From: Balamuthia mandrillaris
Lineage: Eukaryota > Discosea > Longamoebia > Balamuthiidae
NCBI GenBank assembly: GCA_031835245.1
Contig: JAVKOQ010000600.1
Coordinates: forward strand, 1 to 24,935
Direction of reading: 5' to 3'
DNA: 24,935 bases
Positions 13,201 to 22,457 of this stretch are shown here, piece by piece. A program made the position numbers and the translations under genes. How positions within the stretch are numbered: the first letter of the stretch is position 1; each line of letters starts with the position of its first letter. The notes beneath the pieces were generated by a model that saw nothing but the letters and a program-made list of their open reading frames with translations, was not told where the DNA came from and did not search any database.

Positions 13201-15115
13201 TTACTCCTCTTCACCGTCATCTTCATCGTCAGCTTCGTCATCTCGTACAACTAAACCTTCAGTTGAGGAACAAGCAACAAAGCATTATTTATCCGCCTCT
13301 ACGGCTGCTTATTCAAGAAATACGCCCTCAGTTCCTTCACCTTCATCACTTCATTATCCTTCCCCTCTCCATCATCAACAACCGACAAAAGCCCACAATC
13401 CTTTAAATGTCCAGCTCTCAGCACCATCAAGAATCTCCACTATCGCCAAGTTGGATCAAGCGGTGAAGGACGTGGATGAATTTTGGGAATCTTTAAATCC
13501 GCCACATGCTTCTACGTCTGCTTCGTCTTTGCGTTCTTCCTCGCGCTCCGCCTCTTCGCCTTCAAAAGCAAAGATCAGCTCTTCGCACCAACCCTCGTTT
13601 CAATCATTTCCTCAGCAGCTTCAACAAAAGCTGCAACAGCATCAACGACAAAGAGAACAACAACGGGAAAAACTAGAAGCGAGCGTTCCATTTAACCCGA
13701 GTTTGCCTCATAAGAAGCGATTGCTGTCCTGTTCTTCGCCGTTGTCGAAAGTGATCAGCTTGTTGGAGAAGGAAGAACAACGGGAAGAAGAAGAGATGCG
13801 GAACAAGATTGCCTTGGATTTGGAAAAAAGCGCGTCGCAAGCTAAAGAAGAACAAAAGCGACAAGAAGAGAAAGCAGAAACAAACGTTTGTACGTTCGAG
13901 AACATGGCTAAGTCTGTCATGAAGGAAAAGAAAGAAGAGACTAAAAAGGAAGAAGTGCAGAAAGCAAATGCTGACGAAGAAGACCTCAAGACAAATAACA
14001 ATTTAGAACCTAGTTTCGCTGCGGAAGGTGAAGCGCCAACGGAAGATAAGAACGACAATAAGAGAAAAAGACAGGAAGAACAAACTACGAACAATGAAGC
14101 AAAAGGACCTGCTCAGAAGAAAGAGAAGAAAGCGCCAGAAGCAAGTAAACTAGAAGAAGACCATAAAACTGAAAGCGACGAAGGCACCCAACGTTCAGGA
14201 GGAATGGGAATTGAAACAAACGGTATCACGTTTTTGGATACCAAGTCGAAATCAGAAGATATGGAAGCAGGAAGCAACGAATCAACTGATGAGAGCACAC
14301 AGCTGCATGAAATAGAAGTAACAGATGAAGGAGAAAATAGCACAAGTAACAAGCATGCGGATGATGCTTCGCACGAGGGGCCAACGTTGAAACAACTAGT
14401 CGGACGGAAGAAGTGCAAAACAACAGCCACCATTCCTCAAAATGGCGACAACGAACTTTTGGCAGACAAGCTTCAATCGATCGCTCGTTATCACAAAAGC
14501 AAATGTCCTATCAAAAACACTGAAAAGTGTGCTTTGTGCAGCATGTTGGATTGCCCCTATAACGACCCAGACCACTACCGCAACGAAGGTTGTCCTTCTT
14601 GTTGGAACAATTTGTTGCAAAACAAGAACGAGCAACTCGAGAACGAAGAAGAACATTATGAAGAGTTGGAAACGGATGGGGAAAAGGATAAGCAGAGAAT
14701 GGTGTTAGAAGAAAAGCAAGAGAATCATGATCTGGCTGCCAGTCTTAACTATCCGTACGTTCTCTCATATTCATATTATATTCTTTCTCTCTCACTAACT
14801 CACTCTCTCCTCATGTTCCTTTTTAAATCCAGGCAAGATCTTCCAAACCGGTCTTTGCGTAATCCATTGACCAAGGCTATTATAGACAAAGCCATGGAGA
14901 AGGAAGGCAAGTCTACCTCCGAAGGCTTTTGGCCAGAAGATCGCAAATTTGTTGATAGCCAGTACATTTCCTTCCCTCCCTCCCTCCCTCCCTCTCTGAA
15001 TTCTCATTGTTTCTCCAGTTTTATCAACTGCGATGTGCGGTATTACAACATGGCTGCTCTGGGCAAGTTTGATGTTGTTCTTATAGACCCTCCATGGTAC
15101 CTCTTCCCTCTTCCC

Positions 15116-15206
<91 letters not shown>

Positions 15207-16195
15207 TCTCTCTCTCTCTCTCTCTCTCAAATATTAAAAATATTCCCTTTCAAGGCGAATTCGAGGCAACCAACTTCTGAGCAACGAAAAGACTATGTTC
15301 AACAACAGCAAATTTGCATTATCGTACGGCACTCTCTCTAACGACGAGATTATAGACATCGACATCGGCGTTCTATCGGATCGCGGTTTCCTCTTTCTGT
15401 GGGTCATCAACTCTCAAATGCAGTTCGGCTTTGAATGCATGCAACGGTGGGGCTACACTTATGTTGATAGGGTAGGGTTCTTCGTCGTCCCTCTCTTAAA
15501 GTTTTCTCCTCCGCTCACTCACAGAAAACCTTCTAGATAACTTGGGTCAAAAAGACACCCAACAACAATATTGCCATAAGCCAAGGCTATTACCTGCTGC
15601 ACTCTTCCGAGATCTGCCTCATCGGCGTCAAATGTAAGGAAAACGGCGGCAAGAATCTCGACTTCATACCCAAGGTCTCCAACGACGTCATCTTTGCCGA
15701 GATCCGCGAGAAGTCCCGCAAACCCGATCAACTCTACCACGTCATTGAGCGCATGGCTCCTGGTTGTCGTAAAATAGAAATCTTTGCCAGGAACCACAAC
15801 TTGAGACCTGGTTGGCTCTCTCTTGGAAATCAACTGGGAGAGTACTACGATTGGGGACATGACCTCATTGCGTGCGACATGTGTGGAGGGGTCATCAAAA
15901 CAGGCAAGACCAGATACAAGTCTAGAACCAAGCCCAATTGTGATCTTTGTAAGCTGTGCTACGACAAGGCGGGTGGCACGTTGGAGGAGTACTTCGAGAT
16001 TGAGAACATTCTCAACGAGATGGCCTTTCATCAGTACTTTGCATGTGCGTCTTTTCTTGCTCCTTTGTTGCTCTTTTCTCATCTTTATTTCGTTTCTTTT
16101 ATGTGAAGGTGATGGCTGTCATACGAAGCCATTATGGGGTCTTCGCTTTCACTGTGATGAGTGCGATGATTGTGACTTGTGTGAAGGTTTGTTTA

Positions 16196-16227
<32 letters not shown>

Positions 16228-17004
16228 CCCGATCTGTTAAACTCAACTAACATTCGTCACACTTTGAAACAGTCTGTTACGATAACAAGGTTCATCCTTC
16301 TCATCTTCCTGATCACAGTTCAAAACATAGCTTTAGTGTTGTTGAGGTTCGGCTCTTTTGTTTTTATTTGCCTGCTCCGCGAGTTTGATCTGATCACTTT
16401 TTATGCCTCTTTTTTCATTGTTTTTACAAAACAGTTGCCGGATTTGGCAGGAGGATTACCTGTTCATAGGATGCATCGCTGCATGGGCTGCCAAACCAAA
16501 CCCATTATTGGGTACCGCTTCGAATGTCTTTGCTGCAACTCTTTGAGCTTATGTATGAATCTAGCTCTCTCTCTCTCTCCTGCAAACGTGCTTACTCTCT
16601 AATTTTTCAATTCAGGCCATAAATGTTTCTTTTTAAAGAAGGAACCTCGTAATCACCGCTCCACCCATGAGATGGATCTCGTCATAGAGGAGGAAATAAT
16701 TGCCGAAAAAGTAAAATGGTAAACAACTCCGCCTCTTCTTCTGCTTCTCTTCTCAAATTATTTACATATCCTTATTATTTATAGCATAATATGCGGAGTG
16801 CATCCGATAGGAGAAGTGCAGTTTAAGTGCAAGTCATGCATGCACTACGACCTCTGCAAACGTTGTTATGAGGAGAAGCGTCCGCCTCCTCCCACAAACA
16901 CCTCCCACAAACCTTCTCACAAGTTTATTCAAATCCAAACCTCTCAAAACAACTCGTCTTCTGCTTCTACTTCTACTTTTACAAACGAAGAAGAACAAGG
17001 ATAA
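10217..17004 (+). CDS. MT-A70 N6-adenine methyltransferase with four ZZ-like fingers
   Basis: Eleven exons (10217-10685, 10821-14754, 14833-14961, 15019-15096, 15255-15471, 15537-16044, 16109-16186, 16273-16346, 16435-16552, 16616-16718, 16785-17004) give 1975 aa. Residues 1-1370 are disordered. A Cys/His cluster spans C1385-C1417. The MT-A70 domain (about 1512-1713) has the catalytic DPPW at 1534-1537, then RIRGNQLL, LWVINSQM, ITWVKK, KSRKPDQLY and ARNHNLRPGWLSLGNQLGE. The residues after DPPW differ from those I recall for METTL3 and METTL4. From memory it best fits the MTA1/AMT1 clade, which makes DNA N6-methyladenine in ciliates and some other protists and fungi; RNA cannot be excluded. 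ZZ-like fingers: 1722-1751 (lacks the second Cys pair), 1779-1824, 1845-1887, 1903-1950. ZZ fingers usually bind proteins or histone H3 tails. The least certain junction is exon 1 to exon 2; translation could start at 10823 instead. Confidence 0.9.
10794..10818 (+). repeat. CT tract at the 3' end of methyltransferase intron 1
   Basis: About twelve CT units run directly into the acceptor CAG at 10818-10820, forming an extreme polypyrimidine tract. This is the main evidence that an intron ends here and that the 10217 exon belongs to the same gene. Confidence 0.85.
15100..15228 (+). repeat. 129-nt pure pyrimidine tract in the intron that splits the DPPW Trp codon
   Basis: Every base from 15100 to 15228 is C or T, mostly CT dinucleotides. 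It fills most of the intron 15097-15254, whose donor falls inside the Trp codon of the catalytic DPPW motif (TG, then G). Tracts like this can form triplex DNA and are unstable in length. Confidence 0.95.
16201..16227 (+). repeat. CT tract in methyltransferase intron 7
   Basis: About thirteen CT units near the donor end of intron 16187-16272, within the first complete ZZ finger. A shorter CT tract is present in intron 9 (about 16565-16580). Confidence 0.9.
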
Positions 17005-17414
17005 AACGAACTTGCTTCCTCTTCGAACTTCTAACCACAGAGATAAGACAAAAGATAGAGACGTGCCCTCCTTTGCGCCCATTTTTTTTTTGCCTTTTTT
17101 TTAGGATGGCGGAGAGAATGTTCCAAGTTTTTTTAAACCCTTTATTCTCTCCTCTCCTCTTATTTTATTTTTTGGTTGTTTGTTTGATATTTTTTGTTGG
17201 AGTTTTTGAAGTCTCGTTTTTGTGCTTTACTTTGGTTTTTTTGTTTTTTTTCGTTTTACAATTTTTTGTTTAGCTTTTTTTGTTTCTGTTTTATTAGAAA
17301 TAATATATTTTCATTCGCTCTCTTTCTTGTCTCATTCTGTGGTGGGAGAGGGAGAGAGAGAGGATAACTCACCTCTCCTCTCTTCCGCCCTTCTCCCACT
17401 CTCGTCTCTCATCT

Positions 17415-17455
17415 CCCTCTGCCCTCTGCCCTCTGCCCTCTGCCCTCTGCCCTCT
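17415..17455 (+). repeat. CCCTCTG heptanucleotide tandem repeat
   Basis: Nearly six perfect copies of the 7-bp unit CCCTCTG, preceded by less regular CT-rich sequence. It lies between genes and is not coding. Confidence 0.92.
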
Positions 17456-17563
17456 TAAACTTGTTCATCAATAATAGATTGACAGAGAGAGAGAAGAGAG
17501 AAGAGGAGTCTCAGACCAGTTCTGACTTCTGGTTGCGCAGCAGTAGACTACGAAAGGGAAACC

Positions 17564-17611
17564 GTCCGCGGCTAGGCTTTGCGCCCAGCGGTTGTTGGGC
17601 ATGCCGCGGAC
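17564..17611. other. GC-rich hairpin, possible structured RNA or regulatory element
   Basis: GTCCGCGGC (17564-17572) and GCCGCGGAC (17603-17611) are perfect 9-bp inverted repeats. Inside them GCCCA and TGGGC can add a 5-bp stem with an 8-nt loop. Nearby are an E2F-like GGCGGGAA (17624-17631), a perfect 10-bp palindrome CCACGCGTGG (17652-17661), and CAGCTC/GAGCTG inverted repeats around it. The island is far more GC-rich than its flanks. I compared it from memory with tRNA, SRP, RNase P/MRP and snRNA motifs and could not name it. Confidence 0.4.
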
Positions 17612-18039
17612 AGCCGGGAAAATGGCGGGAACATACGAAATTTCTACAGCTCCACGCGTGGTTGTCAATCTGAGCTGCAGCATAGCACAGCGGGCGGGGG
17701 GGGTAAAGCGGCTCAATGCTATGATCTGTTACTGAAAGTTTCAAACCACCAATCAAAAATCAAAACAGAGGCTTAAACTTACCATAAAAAGGCCTTTTCT
17801 GTTGTCTTTTTCTTTGTCTCATCTCTAGCAGAGATTTTCACGTCGACAAAAATTCATTGCTCCGCTTTAGGGGGGGGGTACAGGTTACGTAACGCCCCAA
17901 TAAATAAATTGCCCATCCTTGCTTTAATAATTGTATTGTGGTGCTGCTGTAACGCCTGAGTCTTAGAAACAGAACGTTGAACAAAAAAAAAACAGGGAGA
18001 AAGGGGGGAAAGGAAAAGAAACAAAAAAAAAATAAAAGA

Positions 18040-21000
18040 ATGAAGTGCCAAACAGGAGACTGTGCGTGCACTACCTTTGAGCCCAATGCGTTCCAGCCGG
18101 ACAAGTGCAGGAACTGTATGCACCCTCACCAGGGGATCGGCAAGGAGCTCCCTCGCGCGCCTGTCTCTCATTCGGTCTCTCTCTCGCCCACCGCGCAGAC
18201 CACCAAGGAGAAGAAAGAGGGGGACAAGAAGAAGAAAGAGGAGGACAAGAAGAAGAAAAAGGAGGAGAAGAAGAAGAGGAAGGAGGAGCTCAAGGAGAAG
18301 AAGAGGAGTCGTGCCATGAGCAACTCTCCTTCCTTCATCCGTCGCGGCTCCGGTAGTGCTATTGTTACTTCCTCCTCCTCCTCTCCTTCTTCCCCTGGAA
18401 TGACTTCGGAGGTGAAAGGAGCGGTTGGCGGGCTTTTGGGAAATATAACGGGCAAAAGGACCAAAAAGAAGAAGGAGGAGCTGCAAATTGGAGGACCCGT
18501 CGCGGGCTCCTTTTCCCACCAGGGCCATGCTGGTTGGGACAACACCAAAGGCGCTTTTGCGGTTCGTTTCGTTTTCATGTTCATGCTCTTGTGCTTCTTC
18601 TTGTTCTTCTTCTTCTTGTTCTTCTTCTTCTTCTTCTTCTTCTTCTTCTTCTTCTTGTTCTTGTTCTTGTCCTTCTTCTTGTTCTTGTCCTTGTTCTTGT
18701 TCTTGTCCTTCTTCTTGTTCTTGTTCTTGTTCTTGTCCTTGTTCTTGTTCTTGTCCTTCTTCTTGTCCTTCTTCTTGTTCTTGTCCTTCTTCTTGTTCTT
18801 CTTCTTGTTCTTGTCCTTGTTCTTGTTCTTGTCCTTCTTCTTGTTCTTCTTCTTGTTCTTGTCCTTGTTCTTGTTCTGTCCTTCTTCAGTTCTTGTCCTT
18901 GTTCTTGTTCTTGTCCTTCTTCTTGTTCTTGTTCTTGTTCTTCTTCTTGTTCTTGTTCTTGTTCTTCTTCTTGTCCTTCTTCTTGTTCTTGTTCTCTCCT
19001 CATTTCTCCTTCTCCTCCTCCTCTTTCTTTCTCACGAAAAACATGTAGATGTCGTCGCTTCCACCAGAAATGCAAAAGTTGTTGGAAGGCATCAACAACG
19101 CTATGGCCAGTTTAGGCGCAGAAGGACTGACCGAGGAAGAAGCCAAGCTCATTCTCAGCGGCAACACCGCCTCCTTGAAAGAATTGGCAGAGTCCATCGC
19201 CAAAGGCACTCCTAGAAGGCCTTCCGTCTCTTCAGGCTCTGGCGCTTCTCCTTCATCTGGCAATTCCGCTTCCAGAGGAGGACGAGGCGGCAGAGGAGGC
19301 AGAGGCGGACGAGGAGGAAGAGGCGGCCGAGGTGGACGAGGAGGAAGAGGCGGAGCAGCAAAGGCGGGCGCTAATGGAGCAGCTGCCGCCAAGAAAGATC
19401 AACAACTGGCAAAACCTCTTCCTCCTGCTCCTCAACAGCAACAACAAAAAGAGTCGGAGGAGCTTGAAGCGCTGAAACAGACTTTGTCTCAAACGCAACA
19501 AAGGGAACAGAACTTGTTGCAACTGCAAAGAAATGCTCAGGAGAGGACCAACAAACTGATGGAACAGCTGGAAGAAGCCAGAGCTCTTCGCGACAAATTG
19601 GAGAACCAGAACAACAAGCTGGAGCTTCAGTTGGAGGAGGAGAGGAGGAAAGTCGGGCTTATGTCCTCAGGCAAGGCTGGAATAGAGGACAAAACCAACC
19701 AACTGTTGAGAGAGCTGACGGAAGAGAAGAACAAGAGCCATCAGCTGAAACAGTCTTTGGAGGAGGCGGAGCAGGCTCAAAAGCTGCTCAGTGCTGAAGT
19801 GAATCAGGTGCAGAAGGAGAAGAGCGGATTGGCGGTCGAGTTGGAGAAGACGAAGGCTGCTTTTGAGGCCGAGAAGCTGACCTTTAAGGAGAAGAAAGAG
19901 AAGATGCACGTCGACAATGCCACTTTGCAAGAAAAGGTACCTTTTTCTTTTTCGTTTTCTTTCATTCACTGGTTTATTCATTCATTTTTTTAACTTAATC
20001 AAACATCATTAAACAGTTAAAAGCAACAGAGCAAAGTGTATATGACTTGCAACAATCCAATCGCAACTATGAGATGGAAATTGGGGACCTGAAGTTGAAG
20101 TTGGATACTACCTCCCAAGCCTCGGATAAAGCCGGTTTGTTCTCTCCCTCCCTTCCTTTCATTTATTTTTTTATCTTATTTTCGTTTTCATTCTCTGTTC
20201 TCTCCCTCTCTTCTCCCTATTCAATAGCATCTTCATCCGAAGAAGAAGTCTCTCGCATCAAAGAGAAATATGCCGAAGAAGTCAAGAAAGTGAAAGACCG
20301 TTTCGAGGCCGAACTCCAACAACACATCCAACGCAGGGACGAGGACACGGCTAAAGCGGTTCGTTCGTTGCAGGAAGAAGTCTCCTCTTTGTCCTCCAAA
20401 TACGAACAAGAGAACAAAGCCCGGGTGGAGCTAGAATCGGTTCGTTTGGAGCTGAGTGCCGAGTTAGAAGGTGTCAAACAGGAACTTGAAAAGGCCAAAA
20501 AGTCCACAAAGAAGAAAGAGGACAAGTTACAAAAACAAATTGAGTCTTTGGAAGAAGACTTGAAGACTGCCCATAACGAAAGTTCCTCTCTCCGAAGCGA
20601 AGTCGAAAAGCTTCGCAACTCTTTGCAGCAACAGCAGAATGATGAGAAGAGCAGCTCTTCTTCGAAAGAAGAAAAGAGCAGCAGCAGAGAAAAAGAGTTG
20701 TTGGAGGAGAGCGAGAAGCAAAAGAAAGAGCTGAAGGCTCAAGAGAAGCAACTCAAGCGACAGCAACGCCAAATAGAAGAATTGGAGCAACAAGTGCAAG
20801 AACAAAAGAGCCTCATTCGCCAACAACAAGAGGCCATCGAATCCGCTTCTTCCTCGTCTGCTTCCCCTGCTCCTCCTTCTACTTCCTCCGGTGCTCCTCC
20901 ACCGCCTCCATCTGCTCCTTCTCCTCCAAAGGCTCCTCCAACCGGTCCCCCTCCCCCTCCAAAGCTCTCTGCTCTTCATTCCTCTCCCGCTTTAGAGAGC

Positions 21001-21264
21001 AGCGGAGGCGGGGGAGCTTCCGACCTCTTGGCCTCCATCAAGAATCCTGGCATCAAGCTGAAGAAAGCGGAGGAGAGGGTGCTGGCCCCTACCAAGGACG
21101 ACCTCAGCGGAGAGGTCGACCTCAACGATGGCAACGTGTTGAACATCATCGCTAAAGCGCTTATTGCTAGAAGGCAGCACATCAAGGATGAGGAGGCGGA
21201 GGGCGGGGACTATGGAGAAGGCGATGAGGAAGCCTGGGATGAGGACTACGACGAAGACTATTGA
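18040..21264 (+). CDS. WASP-like Arp2/3 activator: zinc motif, CRIB, coiled coil, VCA
   Basis: Exons 18040-18561, 19049-19936, 20017-20134 and 20228-21264 give 854 aa. An N-terminal Cys/His motif (C3, C8, C10, C23, C26, H28, H30) is followed by a Lys/Glu-rich stretch. The CRIB motif spans the first intron: IGGPVAGSFSHQGHAGWD at 150-167, then LPPEMQKLL in exon 2. It matches I-x-x-P...F-x-H-x-x-H-x-G, which binds GTP-loaded Cdc42/Rac. RGG repeats lie at 249-273, a long heptad-like coiled coil at about 300-640, and poly-Pro at about 732-765. The end looks like a VCA module: WH2 (DLLASIKNPGIKLKK, from 775), an amphipathic connector (VLNIIAKALIARRQ) and an acidic tail with W846. Such modules bring actin monomers to Arp2/3. 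There is no WH1 domain. The start is the first ATG after an A-rich leader. Intron 1 is repeat-filled and has no stop codons. Confidence 0.88.
18594..18994 (+). repeat. TTC/TTG/TCC hexanucleotide-like repeat filling WASP-like intron 1
   Basis: About 400 nt of interspersed TTCTTG, TTC and TCC units occupy most of intron 18562-19048. All three plus frames are open across it (Phe/Leu, Leu/Val or Cys/Ser repeats), as is at least one minus frame. The intron is 487 nt, not a multiple of three, so retention would add a hydrophobic run and then shift frame. Confidence 0.93.
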
Positions 21265-21579
21265 AGAGGTCTTTTTTCTTTTGTTTTGTTTAGAGAGATG
21301 ATCGTTTGTAAAATACAAATTGGGGAAAAAACAAACAATTACTGTCGACATCTCGGCTGTTCACCTTGTTCAAAATATTACCTCAGTTATTGCACAATTG
21401 CTGCACCTTTCAGGAGGCCTGAATTCTGCTTTTTGATTGGTTCGGAAGTAATTAATTAACGGCTAAAATGTAAAACCCCGAAACGACACGAATGACAGAA
21501 AACCTATGATTTAAAAAAAACGTAGCGAAAAAAAGTAGCGAGACCCCCCGAAAGAAGAAGAGGAGGAGGTGCTTGCCAG
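21265..21579 (+). promoter_or_regulatory. WASP-like 3' end and GGH promoter
   Basis: The 315 bp hold no gene. GTCGACA is at 21344-21350, an inverted CCAAT (ATTGG) at about 21436, and an A/T-rich AATTAATTAA at about 21450. A CCCCCCGAAAGAAGAAG stretch precedes the GGH start. No AATAAA was seen after the WASP-like stop, so its poly(A) signal is probably a variant. Confidence 0.45.
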
Positions 21580-22416
21580 ATGATGGCATGGCTGAAGTTT
21601 GATGTGCATAGACCCACCGTGATGTTGTGGGTGGTGTTGGTGGTGGTGATGGAAACGGTGGTGATGTGGAGCGGAGGGTGCTGCGGTGCGGCCAACAGCA
21701 GGCCTATCATTGGGGTGCTGACGCAGCCCACCACCCACTCCCCTAGCTTTCAGTCCTTTGGGCGGTCCTACCTCCCCGCTGATTATGTCAAATGGTTGGA
21801 GGCTGCTGGTGCCAGGGTTGTCCCAGTAGAGTATGCGACTCTCCTCTTTTCCTTCATTCTTTCTTCATCTTCTTCGTTAATGGTGCTCCTCTTCCTTCAA
21901 CCTTCTTCATTCCAAACAAAAAAGCTATGGAGCAAGTAAAGAACATTTACGACACCTCTTTGAGAGCGTCAACGGCATTCTGTTTACAGGAGGCGGGTTA
22001 GACCTTCCTGAATCTCTCTACCTACGTAACTCCATGCTCTTGTACCAATGGGCCATTGAGGTTTTATCCTGTTTTTTGTGTTCTCTCTTTCATGCTGTTC
22101 TCTTAATGACTCCTTTTCGATGAAGGCCAACAATAAAGGCGATCACTTTCCACTATGGGGAACCTGCCAAGGCTTTGAGATGTTCGCCATCATCGCCTCT
22201 GGCAACGACTCCGTTCTGGGCTCCTTTAGCGGAGAGAACCTCACTCTGTCCCTTGACTTTACAAGCCAAGCCCGCAACAGTCGCATGTTTGGCAGTTTGC
22301 CTGCTGATGTTTATGAGACGTTTGCTATGAAACCCATCACCCAAAACTTGCACCATTTGGGTGTCTCTCCTCAAAGTTTTCTAGGTATTTTTGCTTCGCT
22401 CTCCCACCCTCCCTCC

Positions 22417-22457
<41 letters not shown>

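Larger units (their letters stand above)
17005..18039. other. Intergenic region between methyltransferase and WASP-like genes
   Basis: The 1035 bp contain a T-rich part (17080-17300) likely to be methyltransferase 3' UTR, a CCCTCTG tandem repeat (17415-17455), a GC-rich foldable island (about 17535-17715), and the WASP-like promoter. The promoter side has CCAAT at about 17748, a TATA-like CATAAAAAGG at about 17782, GTCGACAAAAA at 17842-17852 and AATAAATAAA at about 17899. No protein-coding exon was found: open frames lack an ATG or have no recognisable sequence. Confidence 0.5.

Noticed and set aside
15519-16082. 187-aa minus-strand ORF
   Set aside because: It lies opposite the MT-A70 catalytic exon, whose plus-strand reading is a confident family match.
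17500-17760. Known RNA gene (tRNA, SRP, RNase P/MRP, snRNA)
   Set aside because: The region folds, but I could not match any diagnostic motif. Reported only as an unnamed structured island.
17977-18039. Upstream start for the WASP-like protein
   Set aside because: The codon at 17977 is TTG and the following sequence is poly-Lys from an A-rich leader. The ATG at 18040 begins the conserved-looking Cys motif.
18581-19115. Long ORFs on both strands (Arg/Thr/Glu, Cys/Ser and Leu/Val repeats)
   Set aside because: They are translations of the intronic hexanucleotide-like repeat. The CRIB motif joins correctly only when this stretch is spliced out.
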